Origin: Pontiellaceae bacterium B12219
GTDB lineage: Bacteria > Verrucomicrobiota > Kiritimatiellia > Kiritimatiellales > Pontiellaceae
Reading direction: 5' to 3'
DNA: 64,000 nucleotides
Assembly: GCA_029432795.1 (NCBI GenBank)
Contig: JARNMJ010000003.1
Span: 1-64,000 of the forward strand
The notes under the pieces were generated by a model. That model was not told the DNA's origin, searched no databases, and saw nothing but the letters and a program-made list of their open reading frames with translations. Within the stretch, counting starts at the first letter, position 1. Each line of letters begins with the position of its first letter. Positions 1 to 8,551 of the stretch are shown here, piece after piece. A program made the position numbers and the translations under genes.

Positions 1-153
1 CTTTTTCGTTTCACAAACCGGTTGCCGCCGGATAATTGGCCGGCCCGCAGAAAATTGGGCCTGTGTCTGGGTGCTAACTCCGACAGACTGCTAGAGCGAT
101 TGTCGTATTAAATGGCACGTAATCGTCGGGGTTGGCAAGAAATTCTATGTAAA

Positions 154-186
154 TATAAAAAAAGCCAGATCAGTTGATCTGGCCTT
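154..186 (-). terminator. Rho-independent terminator
   Basis: A perfect 9-bp inverted repeat (GCCAGATCA / TGATCTGGC, 2-nt loop) is followed on the minus strand by seven T. It lies just past the stop codon of the HEAT-repeat lipoprotein gene and should end that transcript. I see no gene in the bases to its left. Confidence 0.85.
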
Positions 187-204
187 ATCCATTTTAAAAG
201 AATG

Positions 205-2019
205 CTACATGGATGGGAGCTGTTGGGGCAGGGCCGGGTTCGGTACCCAATTCCCATTGGCATCTGCCTGGAAGGTAATCATCAGTTCGCCGACCCGTCC
301 CTTATCGATAAAACCGAGGCGGAACGTCACGGGCTGCGTCTGAAGGGAAGAATCGTCTTTGGTTTCCGAACTGATGGGGCGAACTCCGGGATACTGACGT
401 TCGAAAACAATCATGGCCCGATCGGGGTTCGGCCGAATACGAAGCAGCAGCGGTTCGGCTTCCGGAGCATCCAGCTTCTGTAATGCAGTGTAGAACGGAG
501 ATTCCGTCAGCACCTCGCCGGCTTCCAGCTTATTGCTCACCACATGGATCAGCGGTTGCAACGCCCTCTTTTCGTTCTGATTGCCGAGAATTTCGGCGGC
601 ATTGCCGGCAATCAGCTGATCATCGTCTTCAATTGCGGCAATGAGGGGGAGGGTGGCTTTGTGTCCGGCTTCGGCCAGCTTTTCTTTCGCGAGGAGGCGG
701 TTGGCTTCGCCGCGGAACATATCACGCTGTGTTTTCACAACCGGAATGCCGTCTTCGTCATAGTCCGGTTCTTCGGGGGGAGGTGTGGTGGTATCGCCCA
801 GCAGATCGATCAGAAGCGGGATGTAGGGGCGCTCAGCCTTAAACTGAGGAGCGACAATGATGTTGAATGCCGGGCGGGACTGCATTTCCAGGCTGGAAGA
901 AATGGCGGGGTCGTCTTTAAAGTCGGGATTGAGTGCGGCAATCGCGGCCCAAAGATCAATCTGGGAAGAAGGTGCGCCGGCCCAGGTTCCGCGTTTGGCC
1001 ATCCATTTTTTTGCCGCGCTTCCGGCGTGAGTTTCTGAAGCGATCAATGCTTTTTCGAGTACGGCCTGCTCATTATGCTCCAGAATATACGTCGCATATT
1101 CCCGGAAATCCACGATTGGAGAGGTTGCCGCCAAGAGGAGGGTATCAACGGCCTCCGCGCCAGCATTTTCCAGTGTTTGGATAATTTCCGGGTTTAGCGT
1201 CTCCTTGTTGTCGATAGAGCCGAGGGCGAGCTGATACCAGATCAGGTTGCTTCCCGAGGTTGGAACGGCATCCAGATTCTGAAGGGTTTTAATGACGCCT
1301 TGACGAATAATTTCCTGTTCATTCTGAAGTGCACCCAGCAGAAACGGTACGCAGAAATCGCCCAGATTTTCCAAGGATTGGAAGGCCGCATCCCGGACCG
1401 GGATTTCTTTATCGGCCAAGGCATTGATGAGCCCTTCAACCCCGATGGAACCGCCGGTTTTGCCAAGCGATTCCACACAGACCACACGCAATTCAACCGG
1501 AGCTGTTGCCAGTTTTTCGACCAATGCTTTGCTGCCGCCTTCATTGCGGATCTGGCCGAGAGAAACGGCGGCAGCCATCTGTACCTCAGCATCAGAGTCG
1601 TTCAGAGATTCCGAGAGTTGAGTGACGGCGCCGACGGCTTCGAGTTCGCCTAAGGTGACGGCCCCGATTTTTCGGGCCTGAGCATCGTCGAGTGTCAGCG
1701 CCACCGTCATGGGGGTGATGACGGCCGGTGTGCCGATTTCTGAAAGTGAAACAACGGAGGCCATAATAATTTCCTCTTCATTGTCATTATACAGTGCTGT
1801 CAGGCTGTCAACGGCCGATTCGGCCTGCAGCTCGCCCAGCGCTTCGGTGGCGGCGAGCCGCACTTCAAATTTAGGGTCGGAAAGGGCTTTAATCAGTTTT
1901 TCAATACGGCCCTGGTCTTTCCATTTTGCAATGTCTTCCACGGTGCGGCTGCAGCCGGTCAGGCCAAGCAGGGCAACGGCGAGCAGCAACGGTATGAATG
2001 CGATCGTTTTTTTAGTCAT
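205..2019 (-). CDS. HEAT-repeat lipoprotein
   Basis: The product starts with a lipoprotein signal peptide (basic MTKK, hydrophobic stretch, lipobox LTGC with the lipidated Cys at residue 23). It should therefore be anchored in a membrane and face the periplasm. Residues about 35-360 and 450-510 are strings of paired helices of the HEAT/PBS-lyase type (for example DPKFEVRLAATEALGEL), which usually act as protein-binding scaffolds. No catalytic domain is visible. The C-terminal 90 residues are non-repetitive and may form a beta-rich domain. An upstream ATG 15 bases earlier is possible, but the start chosen here has a GGA-type ribosome site and gives a normal signal peptide. The gene stands alone on its strand. 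A TTCCAA-type palindrome lies inside it. The binding partner is unknown. Confidence 0.85.
   Translation of the reverse strand: MTKKTIAFIPLLLAVALLGLTGCSRTVEDIAKWKDQGRIEKLIKALSDPKFEVRLAATEALGELQAESAVDSLTALYNDNEEEIIMASVVSLSEIGTPAVITPMTVALTLDDAQARKIGAVTLGELEAVGAVTQLSESLNDSDAEVQMAAAVSLGQIRNEGGSKALVEKLATAPVELRVVCVESLGKTGGSIGVEGLINALADKEIPVRDAAFQSLENLGDFCVPFLLGALQNEQEIIRQGVIKTLQNLDAVPTSGSNLIWYQLALGSIDNKETLNPEIIQTLENAGAEAVDTLLLAATSPIVDFREYATYILEHNEQAVLEKALIASETHAGSAAKKWMAKRGTWAGAPSSQIDLWAAIAALNPDFKDDPAISSSLEMQSRPAFNIIVAPQFKAERPYIPLLIDLLGDTTTPPPEEPDYDEDGIPVVKTQRDMFRGEANRLLAKEKLAEAGHKATLPLIAAIEDDDQLIAGNAAEILGNQNEKRALQPLIHVVSNKLEAGEVLTESPFYTALQKLDAPEAEPLLLRIRPNPDRAMIVFERQYPGVRPISSETKDDSSLQTQPVTFRLGFIDKGRVGELMITFQADANGNWVPNPALPQQLPSM
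1369..1383. repeat. TTCCAA-N3-TTGGAA palindrome inside HEAT gene
   Basis: TTCCAAGGATTGGAA has perfect 6-bp arms around a 3-nt centre. On the coding strand it falls in frame within a HEAT repeat. It belongs to a family seen four more times in the first 8.1 kb and nowhere else that I could find in the window. This copy could be chance, because the encoded residues fit the HEAT pattern. Confidence 0.5.
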
Positions 2020-2170
2020 TGAATTCAATTCCATTTAGCAGCGGACGTCTTCGTTTTCAAGGGGTTGGACGCATCCGACTGATTTGACCAAGATCTTACA
2101 AAGGTGCTGTGGCGCAATCAAGCGGACAGAGGGGATTTGATTGGGTTGCAGCTTTCCAGACTTTGGAGGT

Positions 2171-2716
2171 TCAGAAAACCAGCAGGTCGCGCGGGGCATC
2201 AATGCCGAACAGTTTTCGGGAGAGATCGCTCATCACGCCGAGGGTTTCCGCAGAGAGCAGCTCCAGAATTTCCTCAATCACATCGCCGCAGAGCACGTAG
2301 GGGGCACCGCTGAAAATCAGATCTTTATCAATACAGAATCCGTACAGTTGATATTCGTCAACTTCGCGAACCGGATAGCCCTTCACCATGCAATGAGAAA
2401 TCCATTTTTCATGTTTTGTGCCGTGCGCCTTGAGCAGTTCTTCCTGCCGCCCGTCCACATCGATCCGCTCTGCAAAATAGTCGCGGATGCGCAGGCGGCT
2501 ATCTTCCGACATCGACTGATTACACTCCGTGTAACAGTTGAGGCATAACGCATGCTCGAAGATGGTTTCGCCTCTTTTAAAGGCTTTTTCGACGAGATAA
2601 TTCGTGCCGGGCTGCATCAGATCGCATTCGCAGAGCTTGCAGGAAGCAATTGGTTTTCCGGTTTCGAACGACCAGAAAATTTCAGGGATCGGAATATAAT
2701 CATGATGAATATCCAT
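2171..2716 (-). CDS. Uncharacterised Cys4 zinc-binding-like protein
   Basis: I do not recognise the family. The 181-residue protein has no signal peptide or membrane segment and should be cytosolic. Two CxxC pairs (C26/C29 and C58/C61) could hold one zinc ion in a treble-clef or ribbon-like fold. The rest is acidic, with predicted helices towards the C terminus (residues about 145-170). It is transcribed on its own, divergently from the following plus-strand genes. A role cannot be assigned from sequence; a structural zinc site in a regulatory or adaptor protein is the most that can be inferred. Confidence 0.7.
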   Translation of the reverse strand: MDIHHDYIPIPEIFWSFETGKPIASCKLCECDLMQPGTNYLVEKAFKRGETIFEHALCLNCYTECNQSMSEDSRLRIRDYFAERIDVDGRQEELLKAHGTKHEKWISHCMVKGYPVREVDEYQLYGFCIDKDLIFSGAPYVLCGDVIEEILELLSAETLGVMSDLSRKLFGIDAPRDLLVF

Positions 2717-2837
2717 AACCGGAGCGTACGCTTTCCGTTATGGGGTTCAAGTCTTTATGCGCGCTTGGTAAAAGGACCGGATATTGGCATTTTTTATGCA
2801 TAACACGTATCGTTACAAAATAAAGGAGAAGAAGATC

Positions 2838-2945
2838 ATGCGGTACAAACTGGAAATCTCATGGACGGCGAAAATTGTGAATGCACTCGGCCGGCGTCGG
2901 AAGCAGTTCAAAACGAATCCTTCAGCAACAGCCCGAATGGGCTGA
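2838..2945 (+). CDS. Small basic peptide, 35 aa
   Basis: A short reading frame (MRYKLEISWTAKIVN..., basic middle with RRRK) starts 7 nt after a strong AAAGGAGAA ribosome site. The good ribosome site is the main reason to list it. It is not recognised and lies between the Cys4 gene and the exporter operon. It could be a real small protein, a leader peptide for the following genes, or chance. Confidence 0.4.
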   Translation: MRYKLEISWTAKIVNALGRRRKQFKTNPSATARMG

Positions 2946-3030
2946 GTAAGAGCGGCTGGAAAAAGTCGATTCGTGCTGCCGCGCGACTCTGCACTTGAAT
3001 CAACTGCGTTTAGGACTTATAAGGTTCCAT

Positions 3031-3465
3031 ATGCATTCAGTTCCAGCCATTCGAAAAATGAGAACCCGCAACTTTAAGTTGTGGGTTTCGTCGTTGGCGC
3101 TGGTTGGATTTATTGCCTCCTTTTTCTTCTGTTGCCTGTGCGGCCCGTATTGTGGAAACGATGTTGCTGTTGCCGAACATCCGGCGGCGGTGTCAGACAG
3201 TTGCTGTTTGGCACACCATAAAGCACCGGTTTCTGAGTCATGTGGCGCAGCGTTGCCCGGAGAACTCTGTTGCGAGACCGATCCTACGGGATATGTTTTG
3301 CAGGATTCCGGGTCGTTGCTTCAAATCGATGTGCCCTCGGTTATTCTGTTTGTTGCTGATTATATCGCCGCCGAACAGGCTGTTCTTTATTCCTCGGCCC
3401 CGGAACTCCGGGCGGCCGGGTATATCCCTCCTCTTTATCTGCGTTTCCATTCCTTCCTGATTTGA
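3031..3465 (+). CDS. Cys-rich membrane-anchored or exported protein
   Basis: The start chosen is the ATG preceded by AAGG at 7 nt; a start 36 nt upstream lacks this. The N terminus has basic residues, then a hydrophobic stretch (SLALVGFIASFFFC) that should be a signal peptide or anchor. It is followed by a Cys-rich segment with several CC pairs and a CLAHH motif. The remaining residues are hydrophobic and unremarkable. I do not recognise a family. The gene is directly upstream of the exporter adaptor on the same strand, so it is probably part of that operon, perhaps as a small accessory protein that handles thiols or metal. Confidence 0.6.
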   Translation: MHSVPAIRKMRTRNFKLWVSSLALVGFIASFFFCCLCGPYCGNDVAVAEHPAAVSDSCCLAHHKAPVSESCGAALPGELCCETDPTGYVLQDSGSLLQIDVPSVILFVADYIAAEQAVLYSSAPELRAAGYIPPLYLRFHSFLI

Positions 3466-3539
3466 TCCTGACCTGTTGTTCTTCGGAATAAATAATCGGG
3501 GCATTGCGCCCGATTGAAACAGGAAATCAGGATGTAAAT

Positions 3540-4934
3540 ATGGAACAGAATTTATCTGAAATCGGTACGGAGTTTCCTCCGTCCAAACATAAATCAAAAG
3601 GGCCGGGGCGCTGGAAACCTATTCTGCTGGCAGTGGCCGTGCCGCTCGGTTTAATACTTTTATTGTGGATGTTATTCCGCGAACAGCTTGCTCCGGCGGT
3701 TCCGGTTGAAACCGGGCGCGTTATTCTGCTCAAGCAGGAGGGATCGGGGGTTCCAACCTCAGGAACCGCTCAGTTGCTTTTCCAGGCGTCGGGATGGGTG
3801 GAACCCGACCCCTGGCCGGAAAGTCTGGTGGCAAAGACCGACGGGTTTGTGGATGCGGTTTTTGTGAAGGAGGGCGAATTTGTGACCAACGGCCAGCTTG
3901 TGGCCACATTGGATCCGCTTGATGCCCAGCTCGCGCTGGCCCTGGCCGATGCCAATGTGGCGAAGCACAAAGCTTTACTGGAAGCGCAGAAAAAACAGGC
4001 TGAAGCGGAGGTGAAGCAGGCCGAGGCCGCCCGTTTCCGGGTGGAGGCCGTTGTGGCCCGACTCACCCGAGAGCGCGATACCGCGGATCGTTTTGCGAAC
4101 GCATCGCCCGGGGTTGTTTCGCATATGGAGCGTGTGGCTGCAGAGCAGGGCGTGGTTGAATTCGAGGCTGAAGAAAAGGCGGCCCGCGCGGCCTTGAATG
4201 CCATGGAAGCCAAGGCGATTGCGGCGGCTTCGGACATCCACGTGGCGGAAGCGGCGCTGGCTTCGGCGGTAAAAGAGCGGGCGGTCGCTCAGCTGGCATT
4301 GGATCGAACGGAAATCCGCTCGCCGATGGATGGCCTTGTTTTGCACCGTTTTGTACAGCCCGGCGATAAGCGGATGGTGACATCGGATGCAGAACACAGC
4401 GCGCATATACTCTCTGTTTACCGGCCCTCGGATCTTCAGATCCGGGTGGATGTGCCGATTTCCGAAGCCGGAAAAGTACAGGCGGGGCAACCGGTGAAGA
4501 TTTCTACAGCGTTGTTGCCCGGTCGTATTTTTGAAGGGCACGTGATCCGAATTATCGGACAGGCCGACCTGCAGCGGAATACGTTGCAGGTTAAAGTCAA
4601 AATCAAGGATCCCGATCCTAAACTGCGACCGGATGTGCTGTGCCGGGTGGAGTTTATGAGTCTTCCAACCTCAGGAACGTCCGGCTCTGTTCCAACCCTT
4701 GGAACGTCGCTCTGGATTCCGGTCGGAGCCCTGGCGTCGGATACGGCAACGCAGCAGGTCTGGGTGGTTGATCCGATGGAAGGAAACGTTGAACCGCGTA
4801 CGGTGCAGTTGGGCTCTGCTGAACGGGACGGATTCCGGGAAGTGCGGGAGGGTGTCCGGGCTAATGAACGTGTTGTGATCCGTGCGGGTGCATCGCTTGA
4901 AGAGGGCGTACGAGTGAAGGAGATTGAACGATGA
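3540..4934 (+). CDS. HlyD/MacA-type periplasmic adaptor of ABC exporter
   Basis: A membrane-fusion protein that should link an inner-membrane ABC transporter to an outer-membrane channel. It has an N-terminal membrane anchor (residues about 26-46), a split biotinyl-lipoyl domain (DGFVDAVFVKEGEFV and LDRTEIRSPMDGLVLHR), a long Ala/Glu-rich coiled-coil hairpin between them, and a beta-barrel plus membrane-proximal domain. The start used has AGGAT about 7 nt upstream and gives the usual short cytoplasmic tail. Its stop overlaps the start of the ATPase gene by 4 nt, so the two are coupled. Three copies of the TTCCAA-type palindrome are in frame and encode Pro-Thr-x-Gly-Thr segments at residues about 72 and 375-390. 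The substrate is not evident. Confidence 0.9.
   Translation: MEQNLSEIGTEFPPSKHKSKGPGRWKPILLAVAVPLGLILLLWMLFREQLAPAVPVETGRVILLKQEGSGVPTSGTAQLLFQASGWVEPDPWPESLVAKTDGFVDAVFVKEGEFVTNGQLVATLDPLDAQLALALADANVAKHKALLEAQKKQAEAEVKQAEAARFRVEAVVARLTRERDTADRFANASPGVVSHMERVAAEQGVVEFEAEEKAARAALNAMEAKAIAAASDIHVAEAALASAVKERAVAQLALDRTEIRSPMDGLVLHRFVQPGDKRMVTSDAEHSAHILSVYRPSDLQIRVDVPISEAGKVQAGQPVKISTALLPGRIFEGHVIRIIGQADLQRNTLQVKVKIKDPDPKLRPDVLCRVEFMSLPTSGTSGSVPTLGTSLWIPVGALASDTATQQVWVVDPMEGNVEPRTVQLGSAERDGFREVREGVRANERVVIRAGASLEEGVRVKEIER
3751..3765. repeat. TTCCAA-type palindrome in adaptor gene
   Basis: TTCCAACCTCAGGAA is an imperfect palindrome in frame within the adaptor gene. It encodes part of a Val-Pro-Thr-Ser-Gly-Thr segment in a linker before the first lipoyl half-domain. 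The identical 15-mer occurs again at 4663. Confidence 0.7.
4663..4704. repeat. Tandem pair of TTCCAA-type palindromes
   Basis: TTCCAACCTCAGGAA and TTCCAACCCTTGGAA lie 27 nt apart. The sequence after each copy (ACGTC-GCTCT-like) is also similar, so the unit appears duplicated. The length keeps the frame. The encoded Pro-Thr-Ser-Gly-Thr and Pro-Thr-Leu-Gly-Thr pieces form a loop in the adaptor just before a conserved WIPVGAL strand. Confidence 0.75.
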
Positions 4935-5632
4935 ACAATGCAGATCAACATTTAATCCGCTGCCGGAATCTGACCAAGCATTATAAAAAAGGCAGTCGAC
5001 TGGTTACGCCGCTCGAAGGGCTGGACCTGGATGTGAAGCGCGGCGAATTTCTGGCGTTAATGGGGCCATCGGGTTCCGGAAAAACCACGTTGCTTAATTT
5101 GATGGCCGGCATTGATCAGCCCAGTGAAGGGCTGCTGGAAGTGTGCGGAGAAGATATCAGCACGCTTTCGCGGAGTAAACTCACCCGCTGGCGCGCGGAA
5201 CATGTGGGTTATATTTTTCAGCTCTATCATCTGGTGCCTGTGCTGACGGCTTTCGAAAATGTGGAACTGCCGCTTTTGCTCAGCAATATGTCGCGTCGCG
5301 AGCGCCGCGAACGGGTGGAGCAGACGTTGGCCCGGGTGGGGTTGGATGGTCGCATGCACCATTTTCCGAAAGAACTTTCGGGCGGGCAGGAGCAGCGGGT
5401 GGCGATTGCCCGTGCGCTGGTGGCATCGCCGAAGCTGTTGGTGGCCGATGAACCGACGGGGGATCTGGATCGCGAAGCGGCCGATTCTGTGCTGGAATTA
5501 CTGCATCGGCTCGTGAAGGATCATGGAAAAACCATTGTCATGGTGACGCACGATCCGCGCGCAGCCGAAAAGGCGGACCGTCTGCTTCATTTGGAAAAGG
5601 GCCGGTTGCTTGAAACGGAGGCGCTGCGATGA
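4931..5632 (+). CDS. ABC transporter ATPase, MacB/LolD type
   Basis: The nucleotide-binding subunit of the exporter. It has all ABC motifs: Walker A GPSGSGKTT (residues 45-53), Q-loop FQLYHLVP, signature LSGGQEQR, Walker B LLVADEPTGDLD and the H-loop MVTHD. At 233 residues it is a typical stand-alone LolD/MacB-like ATPase without a fused permease. It overlaps the adaptor gene before it and the permease gene after it by 4 nt each. The neighbouring adaptor points to an efflux role (peptide, macrolide-like or other amphiphile) rather than lipoprotein release. Confidence 0.93.
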   Translation: MNNADQHLIRCRNLTKHYKKGSRLVTPLEGLDLDVKRGEFLALMGPSGSGKTTLLNLMAGIDQPSEGLLEVCGEDISTLSRSKLTRWRAEHVGYIFQLYHLVPVLTAFENVELPLLLSNMSRRERRERVEQTLARVGLDGRMHHFPKELSGGQEQRVAIARALVASPKLLVADEPTGDLDREAADSVLELLHRLVKDHGKTIVMVTHDPRAAEKADRLLHLEKGRLLETEALR

Positions 5633-6786
5633 ATCTATTCTGGAACTTAGGGCGTTTGATGGCGCTCGCTTCAAAGCAGCTGATTCGGCATCGCGTGCGA
5701 ACGGTGCTGACGTTGCTGGGTGTGGCCTCGGGTATGTTTCTGTTTACAACGGTGCAGACGATGCAGCGGTCGTTGGATAAATCCACACGGCTTCAGGCTT
5801 CGGACAGCACGCTGGTGGTGTATCGCGAGAATCGGTTTTGTCCCGAAACCAGCCGGCTTCCCGAATTTTATCTCGATGAAATCGCTCGGATTGACGGGGT
5901 GCGGGAGGTGATTCCGGTGAAGATTGCGGTGAGTAACTGCGGGGCGAGTCTGGATGTGATTACCTTTCGCGGTGTGCCGCCGGATCGTCTGTCGAACTAT
6001 GCTCCGGAAATGAAGATTGTTGAAGGGTCGTTCGAAAACTGGAAATCGCGCGACGATGGCGCGTTGGTGGGTAAGGCGCTGGCGGCTAAACGCGGACTGA
6101 AACCCGGCGATGTTTTTGAAGCGGTGGGCGTGCGCGTGGTGGTTTCCGGAATTGTGGATTCCCCGTTGCCGCAGGATAACAGTGTGGCGTATGTGCATCT
6201 GCCGTTCATTCAGCATGCCTCGCGGCATGGGCTCGGCGTGGTGACGCAGTTTAATGTGCGGGTACATACCGGGGCAGATCTTGAGGCAACAGCGAATCGT
6301 ATTGATGAGCGGTTCCGCAGCGAAAGCGAGCCGACTTCCACCCAGCCGGAAAAGGCCTTTTTTGCTCAGACCGCTCGTGAGCTGATTGATCTGATCAGTT
6401 TTACGCGGTGGATCGGGCTGGGCGCGGTGCTGGCGGTGCTCGGGTTGATCGGGAATGCCGTGCTGCTGGTGGTGCGTGGTCGTGTGCGCGAGAATGCCAT
6501 TCTGCAAACGATCGGGTTTCCCGGCATTGCGGTGGGCTATCTGGTTCTGTGCGAAGGCGCGCTGCTGGGATTCGGCGGCAGCTTTCTCGGCGTGGGGCTG
6601 GCCGCTCTTTTTCTGAAGCTGCGCGGTTTGTCGTTTGGCAATGAAGGGCAGGTGATGGCGCTGCTTCCGGATGCAACGGTGGTGCTTTCGGGGATGGGGC
6701 TGGCCCTTATTCTTGGAATGGTGGCTTCGTTGGTTCCGGCGTGGACGGCGATGCATCGGCCGATTGTTGAAAGCTTGAGGAGTTAA
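5629..6786 (+). CDS. FtsX-like permease (first)
   Basis: An inner-membrane permease of the MacB/FtsX superfamily. It has one N-terminal membrane helix (residues about 22-42), a periplasmic MacB_PCD-type domain to about residue 255, then three C-terminal helices, the usual FtsX layout. Its start overlaps the ATPase stop by 4 nt. A second permease follows after 2 nt, so the transporter is probably a heterodimer of permeases served by one ATPase. The substrate is unknown. Confidence 0.88.
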   Translation: MNLFWNLGRLMALASKQLIRHRVRTVLTLLGVASGMFLFTTVQTMQRSLDKSTRLQASDSTLVVYRENRFCPETSRLPEFYLDEIARIDGVREVIPVKIAVSNCGASLDVITFRGVPPDRLSNYAPEMKIVEGSFENWKSRDDGALVGKALAAKRGLKPGDVFEAVGVRVVVSGIVDSPLPQDNSVAYVHLPFIQHASRHGLGVVTQFNVRVHTGADLEATANRIDERFRSESEPTSTQPEKAFFAQTARELIDLISFTRWIGLGAVLAVLGLIGNAVLLVVRGRVRENAILQTIGFPGIAVGYLVLCEGALLGFGGSFLGVGLAALFLKLRGLSFGNEGQVMALLPDATVVLSGMGLALILGMVASLVPAWTAMHRPIVESLRS

Positions 6787-6788
6787 TC

Positions 6789-7940
6789 ATGCTGCCTTTT
6801 GGATATGCAATACGAAATTTACTCCGCGATCCCGCCCGTCTGGCGCAAGCCGTGTTGGGGAGCACTCTGGTGGTTTTGATGGTGATGATTGCCGGGGCGA
6901 TCAACGACGGAATGGTAGGCGTGCTCTCGGCCTCGGGCTCAGAAAAAAATATCATTCTGCTGGGGGCGGGCAGCGAAGAGAGTGTGCTGCGAAGCGAAAT
7001 CTCCGAACGCGCGGCCGGCATTGTGGAATCGAGTATTACCGGGTTGGAAGAAGTTGCCGGAATGCGCGCGGTTTCTCCGGAAATCCATCAGATGACCTTT
7101 GTGTCGCTTGATCCCGATGACCGGAAACAGGCCTTCATTCGCGGCGTAACGCCGGAGGCCCTTTTGGTACACCAACGCGTTGTTGTGCAATCGGGGCAGT
7201 ATATGCGACCGGGCCAGATTATGGTGGGCCGTCTGGCCTGGCGGCGGCTGGATCTGCCGGAGGAGGCGCTGCAACCGGGGAAAACCCTCTGGGTGGAAGG
7301 CGCCGAGATGGAAATTGCCGGAATCTTTTCTGCTCCGGGAACAGTGATGGAATCCGAAATCTGGATGGATATGAATGATTTGCGTTCGCTGAGTTTAAGG
7401 GATCAGCTGAGTTGCGTGGTGGTCCGGTTGGGCGACGGCGAATTTGAGGATATTGATCTGTTCACCAAACAGCGGCTGGATCTGGAATTGGCCGCGCTGC
7501 GGGAAAGTGATTATTTTGCAAAAATCGCTTCGTTCTATGCGCCGATCCGCGGAATGACCTGGATTACGGCCATGCTGATTGCAACCGGTGCTTTGCTGGG
7601 CGGGTTGAATACGCTCTATGCCGCATTTGCGCCGCGCATTCGTGAAATTGCAACCTTGCAGGCCATTGGCTACGGCCGCCGCTCCATTTTGTTTTCGTTG
7701 ATGCAGGAGTCGACGATTGCTGCGCTGTGCGGAACGTTGATTGCCTCGTTTGCGGCGATCTGGGTGCTGGACGGGATCGTGGTTTCGTTCTCGATCGGCA
7801 GTTTTATGCTGCGGGTTTCGCCGCTGGTTGCATTGACCGGATTATTAACCGGGCTGGGGCTGGGATTGGTGGGCGCAATTCCGCCGGGATTACGCTGCCT
7901 TTTGCCGCCGCTGCCGAGTGCGCTGCGCTCTGCCGGATAA
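6789..7940 (+). CDS. FtsX-like permease (second)
   Basis: The second MacB-type permease, with the same order of one N-terminal helix (residues about 18-38), a large periplasmic domain and three C-terminal helices (residues about 255-375). It contains the typical phrase REIATLQAIGYGRRSIL after the second helix. It is most likely the heterodimer partner of the preceding permease. A lipoprotein gene follows closely. Confidence 0.88.
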   Translation: MLPFGYAIRNLLRDPARLAQAVLGSTLVVLMVMIAGAINDGMVGVLSASGSEKNIILLGAGSEESVLRSEISERAAGIVESSITGLEEVAGMRAVSPEIHQMTFVSLDPDDRKQAFIRGVTPEALLVHQRVVVQSGQYMRPGQIMVGRLAWRRLDLPEEALQPGKTLWVEGAEMEIAGIFSAPGTVMESEIWMDMNDLRSLSLRDQLSCVVVRLGDGEFEDIDLFTKQRLDLELAALRESDYFAKIASFYAPIRGMTWITAMLIATGALLGGLNTLYAAFAPRIREIATLQAIGYGRRSILFSLMQESTIAALCGTLIASFAAIWVLDGIVVSFSIGSFMLRVSPLVALTGLLTGLGLGLVGAIPPGLRCLLPPLPSALRSAG

Positions 7941-7971
7941 ACAATGTAATGAACTGAACATGGAGAATAGA

Positions 7972-8499
7972 ATGAAAAAAAGTGTAACGATCAGTCTGTT
8001 GGCCGGCGTAATTTGTCTTGCCGGATGTGGAAAACAGGAGCAATCCTCCGAAAGCTTGGCGGTCGAAATACCCGCGGTTTTTGTTGGAGTTCCAATCTCT
8101 GGAAACCCCGTGGCGATTCCGGAAGCGCGCACTGAAGCTCAGGCAGGCGACGAGGTGATTTTAACCGGTCTGGTTATGGGGGTTCCGCATCCGTTTGTAG
8201 AAGGGCGCGGCGTATTCGTTCTGGGCGATGAAGAAACGATTACCCCGTGTGATTTAAACCCCACCGATTCCTGTGCGATGCCGTGGGATGCCTGCTGCGA
8301 TCCTGCTGATGTGCGGCTGACCGGAACCGCAACCATTCAGGTGCTGGGGGCCGATGGGAAGCCGCTTCGCACCGGCCTTAAAGGCGTGAACGGATTGGCC
8401 GAACTGAGCCGGGTAACGGTTTCCGGAACGGTAGCCGCCAATTCAACGCCCGAAGCCTTCATCGTAAACGCTTCCGCTATCCATATCGGCGAGCGCTAA
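7972..8499 (+). CDS. Small exported lipoprotein at end of exporter operon
   Basis: The chosen ATG has GGAG 8 nt upstream and gives a clean lipoprotein signal (MKKSVTISLLAGVICLAGC, lipidated Cys at residue 19). Two earlier in-frame starts would put an unnatural extension before the signal. The mature part is beta-rich and has a Cys-rich loop (PCDLNPTDSC, PWDACCDP). It may be an OB-like fold, but I do not recognise the family. Placement as the last gene before a terminator suggests an accessory periplasmic component of the exporter. A TTCCAA-type palindrome is in frame near residue 42. Confidence 0.7.
   Translation: MKKSVTISLLAGVICLAGCGKQEQSSESLAVEIPAVFVGVPISGNPVAIPEARTEAQAGDEVILTGLVMGVPHPFVEGRGVFVLGDEETITPCDLNPTDSCAMPWDACCDPADVRLTGTATIQVLGADGKPLRTGLKGVNGLAELSRVTVSGTVAANSTPEAFIVNASAIHIGER
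8090..8104. repeat. TTCCAA-type palindrome in lipoprotein gene
   Basis: TTCCAATCTCTGGAA (5-bp arms) is in frame and encodes a Val-Pro-Ile-Ser-Gly-Asn segment near the mature N terminus, again in a probable linker, as in the adaptor gene. Confidence 0.65.
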
Positions 8500-8507
8500 T
8501 GAGGGAA

Positions 8508-8545
8508 TAAAAAAAGCCCTGTATCAAAAGATACAGGGCTTTCCA
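8508..8545. terminator. Terminator, probably used from both sides
   Basis: An 11-bp perfect stem (AGCCCTGTATC / GATACAGGGCT, loop AAAA) lies 15 nt after the lipoprotein stop. The plus strand has only three T after the stem. The minus strand has seven T, the better terminator. On the minus strand it directly follows the tRNA 3' end, as expected for the original terminator of a tRNA gene. Confidence 0.85.
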
Positions 8546-8551
8546 CCAAAT

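Noticed and set aside
5671-6756. 361-codon minus-strand frame
   Set aside because: It is antisense to a clear FtsX-like permease gene, has a His/Arg/Gln-rich shadow composition and no ribosome site.
1369-8104. CRISPR array or regulatory array from the TTCCAA palindromes
   Set aside because: Spacing is irregular, copies lie within genes and there are no spacers or cas genes.
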